Origin: Pseudomonadota bacterium | GTDB lineage: Bacteria > Bdellovibrionota > UBA1018 > CAIMNF01 | DNA length: 7,915 bases | Direction of reading: 5' to 3' | Assembly: GCA_027482725.1 (NCBI GenBank) | Contig: JAIXVT010000073.1 | Coordinates: 1 to 7,915, forward strand | In this document: piece after piece, positions 6,213 to 7,915 of the stretch | How the letters are laid out: each line of letters starts with the position of its first letter | Position numbering within the stretch: the stretch's first letter is position 1 | Notes under the pieces: generated by a model | What the model saw: only the letters and a program-made list of their open reading frames with translations | What the model was told of the DNA's origin: nothing | Database searches by the model: none | Program-made: the position numbers and the translations under genes

Positions 6213-6220
6213 GATAATAT
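6213..6220 (+). promoter_or_regulatory. Possible -10 box close to the nadK start
   Basis: GATAATAT contains GATAAT (6213-6218, 5/6 to TATAAT) and TAATAT (6215-6220). The latter is exactly six bases before the GTG at 6227, the same distance as TATAAC to the uvrB ATG. Initiation would fall at or near the start codon, implying a leaderless or very short-leader transcript. No good -35 is visible. AGGTGG at 6203-6208 is too far (18 bases) to be a normal ribosome-binding site. Confidence 0.3.
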
Positions 6221-6226
6221 CGGATC

Positions 6227-7168
6227 GTGAACCGAAAAACCGCCCCCCGAAAAAAACACACTCCGCCTAAAAACCGATCCCCCCTATTGAAATCCGTCGG
6301 TTTTGTCATCAAAACCAACCAGCCCGAAGCGCAATCGTTGGCCCAAGATCTGGTTGGAGTTTTACATGCCCGTAACATCAAGGTGGTGTTCAATCACCAG
6401 GACAAGGCGCTCGCAAAAAATCTGCCGGGCGTCTCCGTGGTTCACAAAGATAAACTCCCCGAACATTGTGATTTGATCATCGTATTGGGAGGTGATGGCA
6501 CGTACTTGAGCGCCGCACGCCTCATGAAAAAAAAATCAATTCCCATTTTAGGCGTAAATATGGGCACACTCGGGTTTCTCACTGAAATCAGAAAAGAAGA
6601 GGTGTTCGATGCCGTTCACGCCATTTTTGTAAAAGGCGAACTGAAAATTTCAGAGCGGGCTCTCCTTGGTGTGCGCCTAGAGCGTGCCGGTAAAGTCCTC
6701 TTGGACAGTTTTGTAGTCAACGATGCCGTGATTTCCAAAGGGGCGATTGCCCGGATCATTGGCGTAAAAATTTCAGTGGATGGCCGCTTTGCCAATACCA
6801 TTCGCGCGGACGGAATTATTGTTTCGACGCCGACAGGATCCACGGCGTATTCGCTTGCAGCAGGGGGTCCGATCGTGATGCCCACATTAAATGCTCTTCA
6901 AATCACACCGATCTGCCCGCATGGTTTGAATCAGCGCCCGGTGATGTTGCCGGATACCGCAAAAGTAGAGCTCACCCTAAACCATATGCCGGGCCATGTG
7001 TATTTAACTCTGGATGGTCAGGAGGGTGTGGACTTAAAAGAAGGCGATCGTATTACCGTTTCGCGCGCTCAGGGAAAAGTGCTTAAAATCGTGAATTCCC
7101 CGCATCGGGATTATTTTTTGCTTCTTCGAGAAAAGTTGTCGTTTGGGGGTTCACCGAGGGAAGCCTAA
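6227..7168 (+). CDS. nadK: NAD kinase (ATP/polyphosphate NAD+ 2'-phosphotransferase)
   Basis: The enzyme phosphorylates NAD to NADP in the cytoplasm and is the only route to NADP in most bacteria. The 313-residue product shows the hallmark GGDGT (88-92) in its N-terminal domain. It also has NMGTLGFLTE (111-120), NDAV (165-168, NAD-binding Asn-Asp), and the C-terminal segment TPTGSTAYSLAAGGP (201-215), followed by LDGQ (262-265). The conserved fold starts around residue 23 (SVGFVIKT). The first 20 residues are a basic, Pro/Lys/Arg-rich tail, and a TTG at 6287 is an alternative start that would remove it. I keep the GTG at 6227 because a -10-like box lies immediately upstream. The usual Shine-Dalgarno is missing. 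It lies 59 bp upstream of recN in the same direction, a pairing common in bacteria, and is probably co-transcribed with it. It diverges from the cytochrome gene. Confidence 0.96.
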   Translation: MNRKTAPRKKHTPPKNRSPLLKSVGFVIKTNQPEAQSLAQDLVGVLHARNIKVVFNHQDKALAKNLPGVSVVHKDKLPEHCDLIIVLGGDGTYLSAARLMKKKSIPILGVNMGTLGFLTEIRKEEVFDAVHAIFVKGELKISERALLGVRLERAGKVLLDSFVVNDAVISKGAIARIIGVKISVDGRFANTIRADGIIVSTPTGSTAYSLAAGGPIVMPTLNALQITPICPHGLNQRPVMLPDTAKVELTLNHMPGHVYLTLDGQEGVDLKEGDRITVSRAQGKVLKIVNSPHRDYFLLLREKLSFGGSPREA

Positions 7169-7212
7169 ACGCCAGGCATTAGCTTTGGCACCAGAGTTGA
7201 AGATTTAAAGTT

Positions 7213-7219
7213 AAAGGAG
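7213..7219 (+). promoter_or_regulatory. Shine-Dalgarno of recN
   Basis: AAAGGAG is followed by eight bases and then the ATG at 7228. It is the clearest ribosome-binding site in the window and fixes the recN start. It also shows that this organism uses Shine-Dalgarno initiation, which makes its absence before uvrB and nadK notable. Confidence 0.85.
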
Positions 7220-7227
7220 TCTAAACG

Positions 7228-7915
7228 ATGTTACGACGCATGACCATTCGCGCTTTTGCTTTGATTGACCAAGCAGAAATCCCTTTCGGCAACGGTTTAA
7301 ATGTCATGAGCGGGGAAACGGGCGCCGGGAAATCGATTGTTCTTTCGGCGATATCCTTACTGCTCGGAGGACGCGCTTCTAGTGATGTGATCCGCTCAGG
7401 TTGTGACGAAGCGGTGGTCACCGGAGAGTTCGATATTGACTCATCTCCCTGGATTCAGGACCGTCTCCGTGCTGTGGGTTTAGACGAATCGCCACGCGAG
7501 CTGTTGATCAAAAGGTCTGTTCACCGTAACGGAAAAAACCGAATTTACATTAACGGAGAAAGTGCGACATTGTCGATGCTCGCACAAGTCACCGACGGAC
7601 TGGTCGATCTGTGTGGGCAACACGAGCACCAAAGTTTGTTCAAGCCTGAAACTCAAATGGACTTGATTGATCGTTTTGCCCGCTTGGATAGGATGTGCTC
7701 CGAAACCCAGCAAAAAATTACCGAATGGAAGTCCGCACTCGCGGAACGAGACAAGCTCCGCGCGCGGGAACTTGACCGTGAACGCGAAAAAGAATTTATC
7801 ACGTTTCAGATTCAAGAAATTGCATCGGCAGGTTTGGCTCAAGGAGAAGACGAACGTTTGGCTGAAGAAAAAAAACGTCTTCAATCCGTGGAGCAACGGT
7901 TATCGCTTGCGCAAA
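7228..7915 (+). CDS. recN: DNA repair protein RecN, N-terminal part (cut by right edge)
   Basis: RecN is an SMC-like ATPase acting early in repair of DNA double-strand breaks. The visible 229 codons stay open to the end of the window; the full protein is normally about 550 residues. They begin with the typical strand-helix LRRMTIRAFALID, then Walker A GETGAGKS (29-36), and GGRAS (47-51). The RecN signature LCGQHEHQSL (128-137) follows. After about residue 145 the sequence turns into a charged heptad-like helix rich in Glu, Arg, Lys and Gln, the start of the coiled-coil arm. The Walker B half and second coiled-coil strand lie beyond the window. The start is set by AAAGGAG eight bases before the ATG. 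The 59-bp gap after nadK shows no convincing terminator, so read-through from nadK is likely. No LexA-type box was recognised in front of it. Confidence 0.96.
   Translation, partial: MLRRMTIRAFALIDQAEIPFGNGLNVMSGETGAGKSIVLSAISLLLGGRASSDVIRSGCDEAVVTGEFDIDSSPWIQDRLRAVGLDESPRELLIKRSVHRNGKNRIYINGESATLSMLAQVTDGLVDLCGQHEHQSLFKPETQMDLIDRFARLDRMCSETQQKITEWKSALAERDKLRARELDREREKEFITFQIQEIASAGLAQGEDERLAEEKKRLQSVEQRLSLAQ

Noticed and set aside
5924..6259. Minus-strand ORF of 111 codons
   Set aside because: It overlaps the cytochrome N-terminus out of frame and the nadK start; its composition is atypical and it lacks a ribosome-binding site.
6700..6707. TTGGACAG inside nadK, matching the end of the 4059-4140 element
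   Set aside because: An eight-base match within a conserved coding sequence is expected by chance and does not extend.

Overview
This 7.9 kb window looks like an ordinary stretch of chromosome from a Gram-negative bacterium with roughly half G+C. Evidence is a lipoprotein signal peptide, a periplasmic-type c cytochrome, an E. coli-type serine-sensitive SerA, and housekeeping genes (uvrB, NAD kinase, recN). Proteobacteria or Bdellovibrionota would fit, but nothing here fixes the taxon. No phage, insertion sequence gene, CRISPR array, tRNA or rRNA was found.

Layout, left to right. At 1-375 (minus) is the 5' part of a lipoprotein gene running off the left edge, with a good sigma70-type promoter at 448-476. 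At 479-682 lies a long, in-register imperfect inverted repeat that folds into a rod with a side hairpin. Its G.U wobbles point to a plus-strand RNA. It overlaps the stop codon of serA (678-1907, minus). serA and uvrB (1934-4039, plus) diverge, with only 26 bp between start codons and a near-symmetric -10 box between them.

The 284-bp gap at 4040-4323 between the convergent uvrB and cytochrome genes holds an 82-bp palindromic, TA-bordered element and then AT-rich DNA with only tiny ORFs. At 4324-6033 (minus) is a two-haem c-type cytochrome of the RoxA/MauG/CcpA superfamily. Its upstream region carries a promoter-like pair, a TTGAT/ATCAA palindrome over the -35 and a GC hairpin just before the start. 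Rightwards follow NAD kinase (6227-7168, plus) and recN (7228-7915, plus, cut by the right edge), the familiar nadK-recN pair.

How they relate: uvrB and recN are DNA-repair genes (nucleotide excision and double-strand-break repair). nadK makes NADP and serA uses NAD for serine synthesis. The cytochrome is a standalone secreted redox enzyme of unknown substrate. The most interesting items are the rod-shaped RNA candidate beside serA, the palindromic element after uvrB, and the apparently leaderless geometry (TA-rich -10, six bases, start codon) shared by uvrB and nadK.
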